A program made the translations under genes and the position numbers. From Aquimarina algiphila (GTDB lineage: Bacteria > Bacteroidota > Bacteroidia > Flavobacteriales > Flavobacteriaceae): DNA of 64,000 bases. Positions 35,682 to 44,092 of this stretch are shown one piece after another. The stretch spans positions 62,001 to 126,000 of the forward strand of contig NZ_VLNR01000002.1 of NCBI RefSeq assembly GCF_007489275.1, given 5' to 3'. The notes under the pieces were generated by a model. That model saw nothing but the letters and a program-made list of their open reading frames with translations, did not search any database and was not told where the DNA came from. Within the stretch, counting starts at the first letter, position 1. Every line of letters begins with the position of its first letter.

Positions 35682-36902
35682 TTACGGGTTAAATGGAAAT
35701 TTAACAGAGAACCCGCCACTTGGACGAACTCCCACCTCTCCGTAACCATTCTTCGCTTTTGGCTCTGTTGGTTTTGGATTGGTTGTAAAATCGATGTTTC
35801 GTTCTTCTTTTAATACACTATTCACACCTAAACTATAGGCTTGTTGAACCATGCTTTTTTGTACTTTTTCCCAATTTTTCGGATTCCCAAAAAACAAAGC
35901 CTGATTAAGTTCTTTGTGTTTTAATCCTCCCTCTTCGTTTATGTATGGTAACAGCAACTTATCTAAGTCATTTGACCCTGCCAACATTTCTTGTTTGTCT
36001 GGATCGGTAAAATCATAGTTAAGTTTATGTGTCTTATTACCTGTTGCATCGGATATTACTAAATCAATTTCCACTCCCTTTAATTCACTAACCGCTTGGC
36101 TGCTTGATTGTAGATACTCTTCTCTTAGTTTTTGATGTTCTTCCTTAGAAATTTGCTGACCACCAATAGTAATAGTCTCACCATTCGGTTGAGATTTTTC
36201 AGTAGGTTTTTCAGTTTTCTCTAAAGGAGTAAGGTATTTTTCTTGCTCTGCTTTTAATTCATTCTTAAAAGTATTCGCAAGTACTTTTAAACGTAGTTTA
36301 TCTTTATGTTCTAAGTCGTCAAGGTCTTCTGTATCAACCCCAAGTTCTTGAGATAATAATATTCTTAAATCTTCTGTGTTTAGATTGATGCCTTTATTAT
36401 CATTTTTGATCTTATCAAAGGCTAATTGCATATCACTTTTATTATCGTGATTTTCATTTAGTTTGATCCAATCCTGCATCCCGCGACCAGTTTCCTTTTT
36501 GAAGTTTAAAAACTTCTGTGTCTCTTCGTCATATTCGGGTTGCACTTCCTTTACAACTTCTTTTTCAATTTCTTTTGTTAAAGATTGGTTGTACTCTTCA
36601 ATTGTTTTAAAAGAGGTGTTGCTTTTTTTGTTTAGGAAGTTTAATATTTCGGCTTCTTTATCTACTACAGGCGTAGGACTTCCTACATCGTTGTTTTCTT
36701 GTTCTGGTTTTTGCTCTGGTTCTGCCTGTGGTTCAGGTGTTGGAGTTTCTTCTTGCTGTGGTTCTGGCGTTGGTGGAGGTGTTGGCTCTGACTCATTAGT
36801 CGGCTCTGATTGTGGTGTGTCTGCAACTTTTTCAGGAGTAATTACCCCGTCAAAATCTCCAGTTTCCATTTTATCAAAATCATATGATACTCCAATAGCC
36901 AT
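35682..36902 (-). CDS. scaffolding protein
   Basis: This 406-aa protein is very acidic and helical, with a P/E/Q-rich N-terminal stretch (PTPEPQAEPEQKPEQ) and a helical centre with many K/E pairs, ending in a G-rich basic tail (NGYGEVGVRPSGGF). The position directly before the major capsid gene and the composition are typical for phage scaffolding proteins, which guide procapsid assembly and leave or are cleaved before packaging. It is the first gene after a consensus promoter at 36927-36957. Confidence 0.7.
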   Translation of the reverse strand: MAIGVSYDFDKMETGDFDGVITPEKVADTPQSEPTNESEPTPPPTPEPQQEETPTPEPQAEPEQKPEQENNDVGSPTPVVDKEAEILNFLNKKSNTSFKTIEEYNQSLTKEIEKEVVKEVQPEYDEETQKFLNFKKETGRGMQDWIKLNENHDNKSDMQLAFDKIKNDNKGINLNTEDLRILLSQELGVDTEDLDDLEHKDKLRLKVLANTFKNELKAEQEKYLTPLEKTEKPTEKSQPNGETITIGGQQISKEEHQKLREEYLQSSSQAVSELKGVEIDLVISDATGNKTHKLNYDFTDPDKQEMLAGSNDLDKLLLPYINEEGGLKHKELNQALFFGNPKNWEKVQKSMVQQAYSLGVNSVLKEERNIDFTTNPKPTEPKAKNGYGEVGVRPSGGFSVKFPFNP

Positions 36903-36926
36903 AAGTTTATCTTATATAATGTCTTA

Positions 36927-36957
36927 CAAATATAGATAAAATCTATTGTAATTCAAA
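36927..36957 (-). promoter_or_regulatory. Bacteroidota-type promoter of the capsid operon
   Basis: On the minus strand TTTG (36957-36954), a 19-nt spacer and TATATTTG (36934-36927) match the Bacteroidota consensus -33 TTTG / -7 TAnnTTTG. The -7 is about 25 nt upstream of the scaffold ATG. This shows that the capsid-to-ejection gene block can be transcribed on its own. Confidence 0.8.
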
Positions 36958-37008
36958 TACTCATAGATTATTCTTATATACATAAAGGTATCGGGTGATC
37001 AAAATGAA

Positions 37009-37047
37009 TTATGGTTTTCCGTAAAGAAAATTACGGTATAACCTTAC
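37009..37047. promoter_or_regulatory. two degenerate operator copies between divergent genes
   Basis: TTATGGTTTTCCGTAA (37009-37024) and TTACGGTATAACCTTAC (37031-37047) resemble the TTACGG-N5-CCGTAA palindrome of the repressor switch; in addition CCGTAA (37019) faces TTACGG (37031) across a 6-bp gap. They lie between the capsid promoter and the plus-strand small lipoprotein gene. Confidence 0.5.
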
Positions 37048-37262
37048 AAAAAATGAGGGTTTTTTGCATTTTAATTTATTGTATTACAGACATTTAACAA
37101 TTTATTTTTTTAATTATTCATTTCAAAAAACTGAAATCTGACGTTTTGCAGGTTAATATTTTGTTAAAAATGTGGAAAAAACCACCAAATTTGCCAAAAA
37201 AATCGGCGAAATTACACCTAAAATAGGAGAAATACTATGGTGTTTTTACAGAAATATTTCTA

Positions 37263-37270
37263 TAGTTTTG
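37263..37270 (+). promoter_or_regulatory. possible -7 element for the small lipoprotein operon
   Basis: TAGTTTTG matches TAnnTTTG and lies about 70 nt upstream of the ATG at 37342. The -33 element is weak. The rest of the gap 37048-37341 is AT-rich with no gene I can support. Confidence 0.4.
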
Positions 37271-37341
37271 CTTGTAAATCAATGCTTTGGAAGTATTGAA
37301 TATGAAACATAAAGAATCCTTAAATTTTAAAAATTTAAACT

Positions 37342-37509
37342 ATGAGAAATTTGCCAATTTATTTAAAAGCTATTTTCCTATTTTTAACCATCACTATTTT
37401 AACAAGCTGTGAATCTGAATCTCTAAATGAAGAAATAGGAATAAATGAACAAGATACATTCCAAATTGACAAAGACGAACTACAACACCCAGACGACAGG
37501 GGAAACTAA
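37342..37509 (+). CDS. 55-aa lipoprotein
   Basis: ATG 37342 to TAA 37509 encodes a 55-aa protein with a lipoprotein signal (AIFLFLTITILTSC, Cys23) and a short acidic mature part of about 33 residues ending in DKDELQHPDDRGN. It is too short to be a structural protein. The membrane-protein ORF downstream starts inside it in another frame (65-nt overlap), so the two are likely translationally linked. I recognise the shape, a short acidic lipoprotein, from Bacteroidota genomes, but not the family. Confidence 0.6.
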   Translation: MRNLPIYLKAIFLFLTITILTSCESESLNEEIGINEQDTFQIDKDELQHPDDRGN

Positions 37510-38080
37510 TATTATAATAATTATACTTACTATAGGTGCAATAGTAGCTGCTATTGCACCTTTTTTACATATTTTATGTTCAAAAGAATCTAAAATAGAA
37601 CTTTTTGGATTTAGAAATGCAAGAATGTTTTTCTATGCAATTGGTTTGCCCGTCACACTTTTAATTAGTTCAATTATACTATCCTATATTTCCAACTTTA
37701 TTGGAATCAAAAAAATAAATCAAGCAGTCAGGAGTATTGCTTTTATTTTTCTTTCAGTCTCTTTCTACTATATCGTATGGACATTTTGGGCTAAAGCGGA
37801 TTTTCCACCAATAGTATACTATGGTATGATAATCTTAATTGCTTGCTCATTTGGTTTTTGTATGAATAAATTTCTTAGATATATATCCACCAGTACGAAG
37901 AGACTATTAGAGATATCAAACAAAATTCCTAATCTAGATTTACGAATAAAAACAGTTAATGATATTGCTAATATAATGCCAGATGATAATGAAGACTTAG
38001 TTACCTATAAAACAATGGTTGATGTAACTGGCGACAATTTAAAAGAAACAATTACAGAAATTAAAAAAGACCTGAATTAA
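37445..38080 (+). CDS. multi-pass inner-membrane protein
   Basis: This 211-aa protein has four hydrophobic segments (about 22-45, 62-82, 90-112, 123-142) and a cytoplasmic C-terminal region of about 65 residues (KTVNDIANIMPDDNEDLVTYKTMVDVTGDNL as key region). The start overlaps the small lipoprotein gene; AGGA lies just upstream of ATG 37445. Its stop shares a base with the next start (TAATG). Located beside the repressor gene, it may be expressed in the lysogen and act in superinfection exclusion (inference). Confidence 0.6.
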   Translation: MNKIHSKLTKTNYNTQTTGETNIIIIILTIGAIVAAIAPFLHILCSKESKIELFGFRNARMFFYAIGLPVTLLISSIILSYISNFIGIKKINQAVRSIAFIFLSVSFYYIVWTFWAKADFPPIVYYGMIILIACSFGFCMNKFLRYISTSTKRLLEISNKIPNLDLRIKTVNDIANIMPDDNEDLVTYKTMVDVTGDNLKETITEIKKDLN

Positions 38081-38289
38081 TGGCGAGCAAGAATAATCAA
38101 AATAACTTGTCAAGAAAAGAACTTCTTAGAAAACTAAAACGTGAATTTGAAGAATCTGAAACCCTTCAATGGTTTATTGAAGTTGAAATTAAGAGGTTAA
38201 CTTCGAAAGGTAGCAACTATGAAGAAATAAAAAAACTAGCAAAACTTTCAGAAGAACAAATTTTTAAATCGAAAAAGAAAAAAGAATGA
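38080..38289 (+). CDS. 69-aa charged helical protein
   Basis: This 69-aa lysine/glutamate-rich protein (RKELLRKLKREFEESETLQWF start; KSKKKKE end) is predicted all helical. It follows the membrane protein through a TAATG junction and forms the end of a three-gene operon that converges on the repressor gene 4 nt away. Function is unknown. Confidence 0.55.
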   Translation: MASKNNQNNLSRKELLRKLKREFEESETLQWFIEVEIKRLTSKGSNYEEIKKLAKLSEEQIFKSKKKKE

Positions 38290-38293
38290 GAAA

Positions 38294-38746
38294 TCAAGAA
38301 ACATCGTTGTTTTCCTTTAGACCTGTAAGATAACTAGAAATTATGTCATAAAATTTATCATCTTTTATGAGTTCTAGTAATTTTTGAGAAGCAAACGTAT
38401 TGATCTCTTTACCAATTATATACTTAAATGCGCTCTGTATCTCTTCATCAACAGTTATTAAACGAATTAATTTATCCTTTAATTTTTCGTCGACATCATT
38501 TTCTTGTAGTATTACTTCTTTTGGCTTACTGATCGTCGTAGAATCAGAAACTTTTAGTTCACCTTTTATAAGCCAGTTAAGATTTACATCAGGGTAATAT
38601 GATATAAATTTTAATATGTTATCTTCTGTTATACCGCTCTTACTATCCAATACGCCCCTAGTAATACCAGTCTCTTTGTAAAACTTGTATTTTGTTATAC
38701 CCTTGGCGGCAATATACTCAAGCATCCTTTTCTTTATAGACGACAT
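38294..38746 (-). CDS. phage repressor, XRE-type
   Basis: This 150-aa protein has an N-terminal helix-turn-helix (about residues 1-60) of the kind found in Bacteroidota phage and mobile-element repressors: IKKRMLEYIAAKGITKYKFYKETGI, LDSKSGITEDNILKFISYYPDVNLNWLIKGE are the diagnostic blocks. The C-terminal half is helical and likely for oligomerisation. No LexA-type catalytic Ser-Lys domain is visible, so induction would not be by RecA-driven self-cleavage. It diverges from early plus-strand genes across a perfect palindrome and is the best candidate for the lysogeny master regulator. Confidence 0.85.
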   Translation of the reverse strand: MSSIKKRMLEYIAAKGITKYKFYKETGITRGVLDSKSGITEDNILKFISYYPDVNLNWLIKGELKVSDSTTISKPKEVILQENDVDEKLKDKLIRLITVDEEIQSAFKYIIGKEINTFASQKLLELIKDDKFYDIISSYLTGLKENNDVS

Positions 38747-38815
38747 TTTTTGTTCTTTTTATAGTATAAACAGATTATTTTGCTTATATTTGGTATATTA
38801 ACCAATATATTATAA

Positions 38816-38823
38816 CAAACATA
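38816..38823 (-). promoter_or_regulatory. -7 element of the repressor promoter
   Basis: TATGTTTG on the minus strand fits TAnnTTTG, about 70 nt upstream of the repressor ATG. The region of the -33 element is covered by the 38830-38848 operator, consistent with autoregulation. Confidence 0.55.
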
Positions 38824-38829
38824 CAACAT

Positions 38830-38848
38830 ATTACGGTTAAACCGTAAT
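38830..38848. promoter_or_regulatory. perfect 19-bp operator in the lysis-lysogeny switch
   Basis: ATTACGGTTAAACCGTAAT has 9-bp perfect arms around one central base. It lies between the repressor start (38746) and the divergent early gene (38898), 50 bp upstream of the latter. Degenerate relatives occur at 10261 and 37009-37047. Confidence 0.8.
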
Positions 38849-38897
38849 TTATTACTCATATTTAACAGTATCTACTAACAAATTTAACTAAAGAGTT

Positions 38898-39176
38898 ATG
38901 CTAAAAAAAGAAATATACAATAAAAATCGGGTATTATCTCCTTTTTACACTTCAACCATGTCATACGAGAATGATATTTTTGATCTTTTGCGTATCGACC
39001 CTAATCATTTTGAAGAATGTGTAAGAAACCATAAAACCTATGCGCTTTTATTAAGAAACTGGATTAAGGAGTGTTCGGAACAAAACACCCCTACTAATAA
39101 GGTTGCAAAAAATATAGTACAGTCAGGAGTATTATACTATATGGGATTAACACCTACCTTAAAATTTAGAACTTGA
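38898..39176 (+). CDS. early gene opposite the repressor
   Basis: This 92-aa protein is soluble and mostly helical (DLLRIDPNHFEECVRNHKTYALLLRNWIKECSEQ as core). It occupies the place of a cro-like or antirepressor gene in other temperate phages, but I do not see a helix-turn-helix. A 14-bp sequence at its end (TAGAACTTGATATA) is repeated in front of the next gene. Confidence 0.6.
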   Translation: MLKKEIYNKNRVLSPFYTSTMSYENDIFDLLRIDPNHFEECVRNHKTYALLLRNWIKECSEQNTPTNKVAKNIVQSGVLYYMGLTPTLKFRT

Positions 39177-39240
39177 TATAATAATCCTATCATAAAGCTA
39201 CTCACGGCTTAACGACAAAAACAATCGTCATATCATTTTT

Positions 39241-39285
39241 GAAGTATTGAATATACTATACACTCACATCTAGTATACATACTTC
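39241..39285. repeat. long interrupted inverted repeat upstream of an HTH gene
   Basis: GAAGTAT (39241-39247) and TATACTA (39252-39258) face TAGTATA (39271-39277) and ATACTTC (39279-39285). The pair sits in the 135-bp gap between two early genes and is bracketed by the direct repeat TAGAACTTGATATA (39167-39180 and 39288-39301). A regulator-binding site or RNA hairpin is likely. Confidence 0.55.
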
Positions 39286-39311
39286 TATAGAACTTGATAT
39301 ACATATAGGAT

Positions 39312-39542
39312 ATGAACAGATTAAATACAAGACAGCGAGTAGAAAGCTGGCTAAATACCTTTGGTCACTTGTTTAATAAAAATGCGCTTGAACGAGAAGT
39401 AAATATATCTAAAGGAATTTTACAAAAACACTTAAAATATGGCAGGAAGATAACCAACGAGGACATTATAGAGTTAAGAAAATTAATGAAAGAATTTAAT
39501 GACTTTTTTAAAAGAGTTGAGCACTCTAAAAAAAACCAATAA
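39312..39542 (+). CDS. small HTH-like early protein
   Basis: This 76-aa protein carries a possible helix-turn-helix (LEREVNISKGILQKHLKYGRKITNEDIIELRKLM) and a C-terminal helix; it could be a second regulator of the early region. The long inverted repeat in front of it may be its own operator. Confidence 0.6.
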   Translation: MNRLNTRQRVESWLNTFGHLFNKNALEREVNISKGILQKHLKYGRKITNEDIIELRKLMKEFNDFFKRVEHSKKNQ

Positions 39543-39651
39543 ATCCTATTATATAATCTTATAAAGGAAGGCAGGAGTAATACCTACATAAGTGAGTTTG
39601 TGTATAACCCCAATTTAATTGCTCCTGTGTCCTTTTTAATTTAACTCTTAT

Positions 39652-39828
39652 ATGCTACCAGACCATTTAGACGAAATACCTCCAGAGTTTCTTTTTGCCA
39701 ACTTAAAGGATTTAAACATAGATATAGGCGAATTTATGTATCAGCTTTTAAACGATAATCCAGAAGCCATAAAAATTTATATTAACATATATATAAAACA
39801 TAATACTAGTAAGCCCCCAGAGTCTTAA
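39652..39828 (+). CDS. 58-aa acidic protein
   Basis: ATG 39652 to TAA 39828 encodes a small acidic, helical protein (MLPDHLDEIPPEFLFANLKD start, KHNTSKPPES end). It follows the HTH gene by 110 nt on the same strand. No family is recognised. Confidence 0.5.
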   Translation: MLPDHLDEIPPEFLFANLKDLNIDIGEFMYQLLNDNPEAIKIYINIYIKHNTSKPPES

Positions 39829-40174
39829 CCGAACTCTAAATTTCATAAAACCTACTTATGCATTTTGGTATAAAAGGACATTTCCAGATTGTTCGTTTTA
39901 AAAAGCGTTACAGATATCTGTAAGGATTTTATTTAAAGTTGTTTTACTTTTACAATGAAAAACAACTTGTGTTTAATAACCTAAAAACCAAACCTATGAA
40001 ACAATACCAAATTACCCCTAAGTAGAATCGCATAATACCCCTTTTAAGACAATTAAATTATAGCGCTGTAATTATTGTTTTAAACTCTAAGGCTTTTCTA
40101 CTTTATCAAACCCAATATATTACTTCGGGCTTGATATTTTTTAACATAAATAGTAACCATTAAATTGACTCAAA
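39829..40174 (+). other. gap before the toxin cassette
   Basis: This 346-bp stretch separates the regulatory genes from the cargo cassette. I see one terminator-like hairpin (40105-40142) and a nine-codon ORF at 39996 but no real gene. The promoter of the cassette must lie here; no clear TAnnTTTG was found. Confidence 0.5.
40105..40142 (+). terminator. terminator between early genes and cargo cassette
   Basis: ATCAAACCC pairs with GGGCTTGAT (one mismatch) around a 13-nt loop and is followed by a run of T. It would insulate the Sel1 gene, 33 nt further on, from upstream transcription. Confidence 0.6.
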
Positions 40175-41620
40175 ATGAACAAATCATTTGTATGGGGCTT
40201 GCTATGCATTGCCCTGACCTATGCGCAGACTTCTTTTGCGCAGGACTGTACTGAAAAAGTCGCAGTCGCCAAAGATTATTTACCTGTTTTAGAATTCCTA
40301 ACAACAGAGCACAAAAAAGATTTAAAGGAAAGCATTATTCAATGCGCTAACAACGGAAACGAAGAGGCGCAATACACTATTGCAGTCCTTAATCTTTCAA
40401 TTAACCCAAGTGAAGGGCAACAAAAACTTTCTTTTACAACTATTAAGCAAAGGGCTGAAAGTGGAGATACTTCCGCGTTTGGAAAACTTGCTATGTTGTA
40501 TAAAAAAGGAATAGGAACAGACGTGAATTTAACTGAATCATATAAGTGGTTTGATAGAGCCGCAGGAGATGGCGATTCGTTTTCTACGTATGCATTAGGT
40601 TATTTTCAAATGAAAGGTCTTGGAGAGGCAAGACAAGACTATTCAGGCGCACAAGATTGGTTTCAATCTGGAGATGAACCAATGGCTGAACTTTGGTTTT
40701 ATGTTATGCGATATTTTGGCTATGGCATTTCAGCAAACAAACCACAAGCAATTAACGCTCTTAATGCGTTGAATACCCCTGAAAGCAATACATTGGCTCA
40801 TTATTTAAGAAACCAATACGTTGAACCCTCTTCCCTGTCAAGTATAGAGGATTTTGTTATAAAAAACATGGATAACCCATTGTATAACAATCCTACAGGA
40901 ACAGCTTACGACACTAGCACCGACTTAAAAAATGAGTACACAGGGAAGTTAGTTGAAATGGACTGGAAAAAACAAACACCAACCAGAGTAATAAACGAGT
41001 TCAAATTAAAAATCTTAGATAGAGAATCATACTATCCCAGATACTCTATAACCATAGGAACAACAACTAAGACAGGTGCATTAAAAATTAATTCAGGAAG
41101 CCTACAATTAGAAAATCTTACTTTTCCTATTGAGGAATTATACAGAACAAATCCAGACAGGGATTTTGTAACGCTTAAACTTGGAGGAATAGACTTGAGT
41201 TACGTTAAAAGCACACCTACAGAACCAAGTGAAGCCAAAGAAGTGGGACGTTTACACGCCTCTATTGTAGAGTACGATGACGAACCCGCACCACCTATAT
41301 TCTTATTCCTCGATGCAGTAGATAAAGAACCAGAAGTACCGACACCACCAACACCTCCCGCAGTTGCAGAAATCACAAGTGTTTCACCTAATCCAACAAG
41401 AGGTAGAATTACGGTTCATTATTCAAAACCGGAAATAGCGGACTCATATTTAGTTTTAGATCAAGGAGCGAGAGAACTTGCAGTTTCAAAAATAAACACT
41501 AAAACAGGAGATTTTCAACATTCGTTTGACGACCTACTCTTCTATCCTTCAGGAGTTTATTACGTGAGGCTTTTTATAAATGGCAGAGCTGTAGACACTA
41601 AACAAGTTGTTAAACAATAA
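40175..41620 (+). CDS. Sel1-repeat protein with T9SS sorting domain
   Basis: This 481-aa protein has a signal peptide (LLCIALTYAQTSFAQ) and at least two Sel1/TPR-like repeats (SGDTSAFGKLAMLYKKGIG, DGDSFSTYALGYFQMKGLGEA; about 95-170). After a beta-rich middle comes a P-rich linker (PEVPTPPTPPAV) and a C-terminal type A T9SS sorting domain of about 84 residues from residue 398, with SVSPNPTRGRITV and PSGVYYVRLFINGRAVDTKQVVKQ as key parts. It should be exported across the outer membrane by the host type IX system and may be attached to the surface. It is the first gene of the cargo cassette, 12 nt upstream of the toxin gene. Confidence 0.85.
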   Translation: MNKSFVWGLLCIALTYAQTSFAQDCTEKVAVAKDYLPVLEFLTTEHKKDLKESIIQCANNGNEEAQYTIAVLNLSINPSEGQQKLSFTTIKQRAESGDTSAFGKLAMLYKKGIGTDVNLTESYKWFDRAAGDGDSFSTYALGYFQMKGLGEARQDYSGAQDWFQSGDEPMAELWFYVMRYFGYGISANKPQAINALNALNTPESNTLAHYLRNQYVEPSSLSSIEDFVIKNMDNPLYNNPTGTAYDTSTDLKNEYTGKLVEMDWKKQTPTRVINEFKLKILDRESYYPRYSITIGTTTKTGALKINSGSLQLENLTFPIEELYRTNPDRDFVTLKLGGIDLSYVKSTPTEPSEAKEVGRLHASIVEYDDEPAPPIFLFLDAVDKEPEVPTPPTPPAVAEITSVSPNPTRGRITVHYSKPEIADSYLVLDQGARELAVSKINTKTGDFQHSFDDLLFYPSGVYYVRLFINGRAVDTKQVVKQ

Positions 41621-41632
41621 AACTATCCTATT

Positions 41633-44092
41633 ATGAAATCTATATATAAAATTTTGATAATAGGTATAGTGTTCCTATTATCAGCTAACAGTCACGCTCA
41701 ATTTGAATCAAAAACAGATATTACAGATTTTGATGAATACGAAGCTAAAGCAGGTCTAAACGCCTGTTATTGTGATTCAGAATTAGCTTACAATTTACTT
41801 CTACAACGATTAGACCAATTAGAAGGTCAAAGAAAACAGGAGTGGTTAGAAGGGCAACAGGTAAGGCTTAAAAATGAAATTGACCGAAGACTCAACGAAA
41901 CACATCCTAATTATGCAGAAGCGGAAAAACAGCTTTTAAAAAGACATTACAAAGGCGATAATGATGCAATTATAAATCCATTAGCAGAACAAGCTAGCAA
42001 AAACTCTTTTGAGGACAAGAGAAAAGTTCAACAAAGAAGAGTTGAATATAATGTTTTAACTCATAGAGACGATGTAAGCGATATATTAGCTGATTATACT
42101 TTTGGTGATTTAACAAGCAAAGGGGTTAAGATCAAGGGTATGACACGCAGTCAAATTTTTGATAGAAGAAGAGAAATTCTTGATGAAATAAACCACACCT
42201 ATAAACCCTCTGCAAATGCATCGTCTAAATTTTGGGATGGACTTAAAAAAGTTATTGACCAAGAATATATTTTAAACCGAATGGCTGAATTAGCCAAAGC
42301 ACGTTATGACTCTTATAGCGTAGAGAACAGAGTAAAAGTAATAACAAAACTACTTGTAGAGCGAAATTTCGGTAATGGATGGGGAGCATATAATGAGGTG
42401 CCCTTGGTTTATAACACTAATGAGCATAACTATAGAGATTTAGCCCTTATTAGAGCCGATCAATTAGGAAATGTACAAAGCATCCCTCCAACAGAGCCAA
42501 CAGGTGCAGAGTCAATAGCAGCTCACGCTTTAACTAATATTAGCCCAAGCGTTTTTGCTAACCTATACCAAAACGAGAAGTATAAAGACATAACAAGTGA
42601 AATAAACAAGTTCTTTAACAGATCAAACTATCACTTTGCTTCAATACGATCATTACGTAATGTAATAAACTTTCAAGAAAGCTTATTGCCACGAGTAAAC
42701 GCAAGTGATGTAAGTAGCTATGGGATACCTCCAGTATATCAGTCTGCTTCAAACACAGAATTAGCAATGTCGTTTCGTGCAGATCGTGACGCACCAAATT
42801 ACCACACATGGAGAGGAGTTGGAAACGTATTAGCAGAAATGTACGAAACCGACTTTTTACCAAACAGCTTGCAACAAGAAGGGTTTATAATAGCAAAGAT
42901 TTTTAATAGTAATGGTATTAGTGTTCCTGATTGGGTTACAAACCAAGCCCTTGGAGAAATATTTGATTTTAACAAAACTCCATATGGCGGTAAACCCGGG
43001 TCTAATTTTTATTATCGTTTTGAAGTTATATTTAAACCCTCTATTGGTATACAGCTTTGGAATCAAAGTATAAATATAAATAACTTATTTGATGATCCTA
43101 TACATATCGAAGGGGCTTCGGCACTAGCTAGAGGTGAATCTTTTAATTTTGCTTTTAGAAAAAAAGTATATGCTTTTTCTAATGCCTTAAATCTTAATAC
43201 AAGTCAAAGAGATTGGCTAATTGATGATAAAAACAGGAAAGAATTTGATATTTTATATGACTTTTTTGAAAATAATGGATACAATGTTGATAATGTAGAT
43301 TTTGGTAGGCAGTCAATAGTAACATTTATGAATGAAAACATGATACTTCCTGTAATTTCTTTCGATCAAAATTTTCCAAGATCAACTTACATGAAAGAGA
43401 TTGTCAGAATGAATAAATGGATCAGACTTTTCGGTAATCGAGAATTAGGACAATTTATTGAAGCTATAACACCAAACCTTCCAAGCCTGACAAATCAAGA
43501 ATTGTATAATTTATATAGCTTTACTTGGGAAGCACATAAAGACCTTAAATTAGCATATTATAGAATTCCAATTGAAACAGTTGTGGTCTTCCAACCATTT
43601 GTAGAACTTATTCTTTTTGATACAGGAATTGGGGTAGCGATTGCATTATTAGAAAAACTCCCCGCAGCAATTAGATCGGCAGAGATACTAGCAATAATTA
43701 ATCGTTTAAGATCAGCGTCTCAATTTGGAGAATTAAAACACGCCAAAACATTTGGAATTAACACATACAATTCATTAGTTAGCACATTTAAAGCTTTGGG
43801 GTTGTCAAGGTTAAAAATGGGGGTTCAATTTCATCATTTATTTGAACAACGATTTGTGACACAATTAAAAGCATTACTAGGAGCAAATACAGGGAAATGG
43901 GAAAGTGTAGTTTTAACAGTAGAAGAACACCAAAAAATTACCCAAGCATGGAGAAGAATAATTGGGTATAATGGACAAGCAGTAGGAACAAGTGGAAAAG
44001 TCACAGCTACAGCAACACTAGCAGACATTCAAGCAGCAGCTAAAGAAGTATATAAAAATTATCCAGAAATATTAAAAGCACTAGGACTATGA
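41633..44092 (+). CDS. secreted polymorphic-toxin-like protein with HNH-type C-terminus
   Basis: This 819-aa protein has a signal peptide (ILIIGIVFLLSANSHAQ), a long N-terminal region of no known family (about 25-640), and a hydrophobic stretch at about 640-690 (VVVFQPFVELILFDTGIGVAIALLEKLPAAI). Its last 90 residues look like a toxin nuclease: GVQFHHLFEQRF (His734, His735), SVVLTVEEHQKITQAWRRIIGY (His766), and a final helix ending YKNYPEILKALGL. This H-H...E-H...W arrangement recalls HNH/endonuclease-VII-like toxin tips at the C-termini of Rhs and contact-dependent toxins. There is no T9SS tail on this protein, so the partner gene may help its export. The stop overlaps the next start by 4 nt. 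Confidence 0.75.
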   Translation: MKSIYKILIIGIVFLLSANSHAQFESKTDITDFDEYEAKAGLNACYCDSELAYNLLLQRLDQLEGQRKQEWLEGQQVRLKNEIDRRLNETHPNYAEAEKQLLKRHYKGDNDAIINPLAEQASKNSFEDKRKVQQRRVEYNVLTHRDDVSDILADYTFGDLTSKGVKIKGMTRSQIFDRRREILDEINHTYKPSANASSKFWDGLKKVIDQEYILNRMAELAKARYDSYSVENRVKVITKLLVERNFGNGWGAYNEVPLVYNTNEHNYRDLALIRADQLGNVQSIPPTEPTGAESIAAHALTNISPSVFANLYQNEKYKDITSEINKFFNRSNYHFASIRSLRNVINFQESLLPRVNASDVSSYGIPPVYQSASNTELAMSFRADRDAPNYHTWRGVGNVLAEMYETDFLPNSLQQEGFIIAKIFNSNGISVPDWVTNQALGEIFDFNKTPYGGKPGSNFYYRFEVIFKPSIGIQLWNQSININNLFDDPIHIEGASALARGESFNFAFRKKVYAFSNALNLNTSQRDWLIDDKNRKEFDILYDFFENNGYNVDNVDFGRQSIVTFMNENMILPVISFDQNFPRSTYMKEIVRMNKWIRLFGNRELGQFIEAITPNLPSLTNQELYNLYSFTWEAHKDLKLAYYRIPIETVVVFQPFVELILFDTGIGVAIALLEKLPAAIRSAEILAIINRLRSASQFGELKHAKTFGINTYNSLVSTFKALGLSRLKMGVQFHHLFEQRFVTQLKALLGANTGKWESVVLTVEEHQKITQAWRRIIGYNGQAVGTSGKVTATATLADIQAAAKEVYKNYPEILKALGL

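Noticed and set aside
36463-36939. plus-strand ORF of 158 codons
   Set aside because: It mirrors the P/E-rich repeat part of the scaffold gene and has no coding character of its own.
39996-40025. nine-codon ORF (MKQYQITPK) before the cassette
   Set aside because: Too short to support as a gene; no ribosome-stalling or attenuator partner seen next to it.
42615-43066. minus-strand ORFs inside the toxin gene
   Set aside because: They lie wholly inside the toxin frame and show no start context or known protein features.
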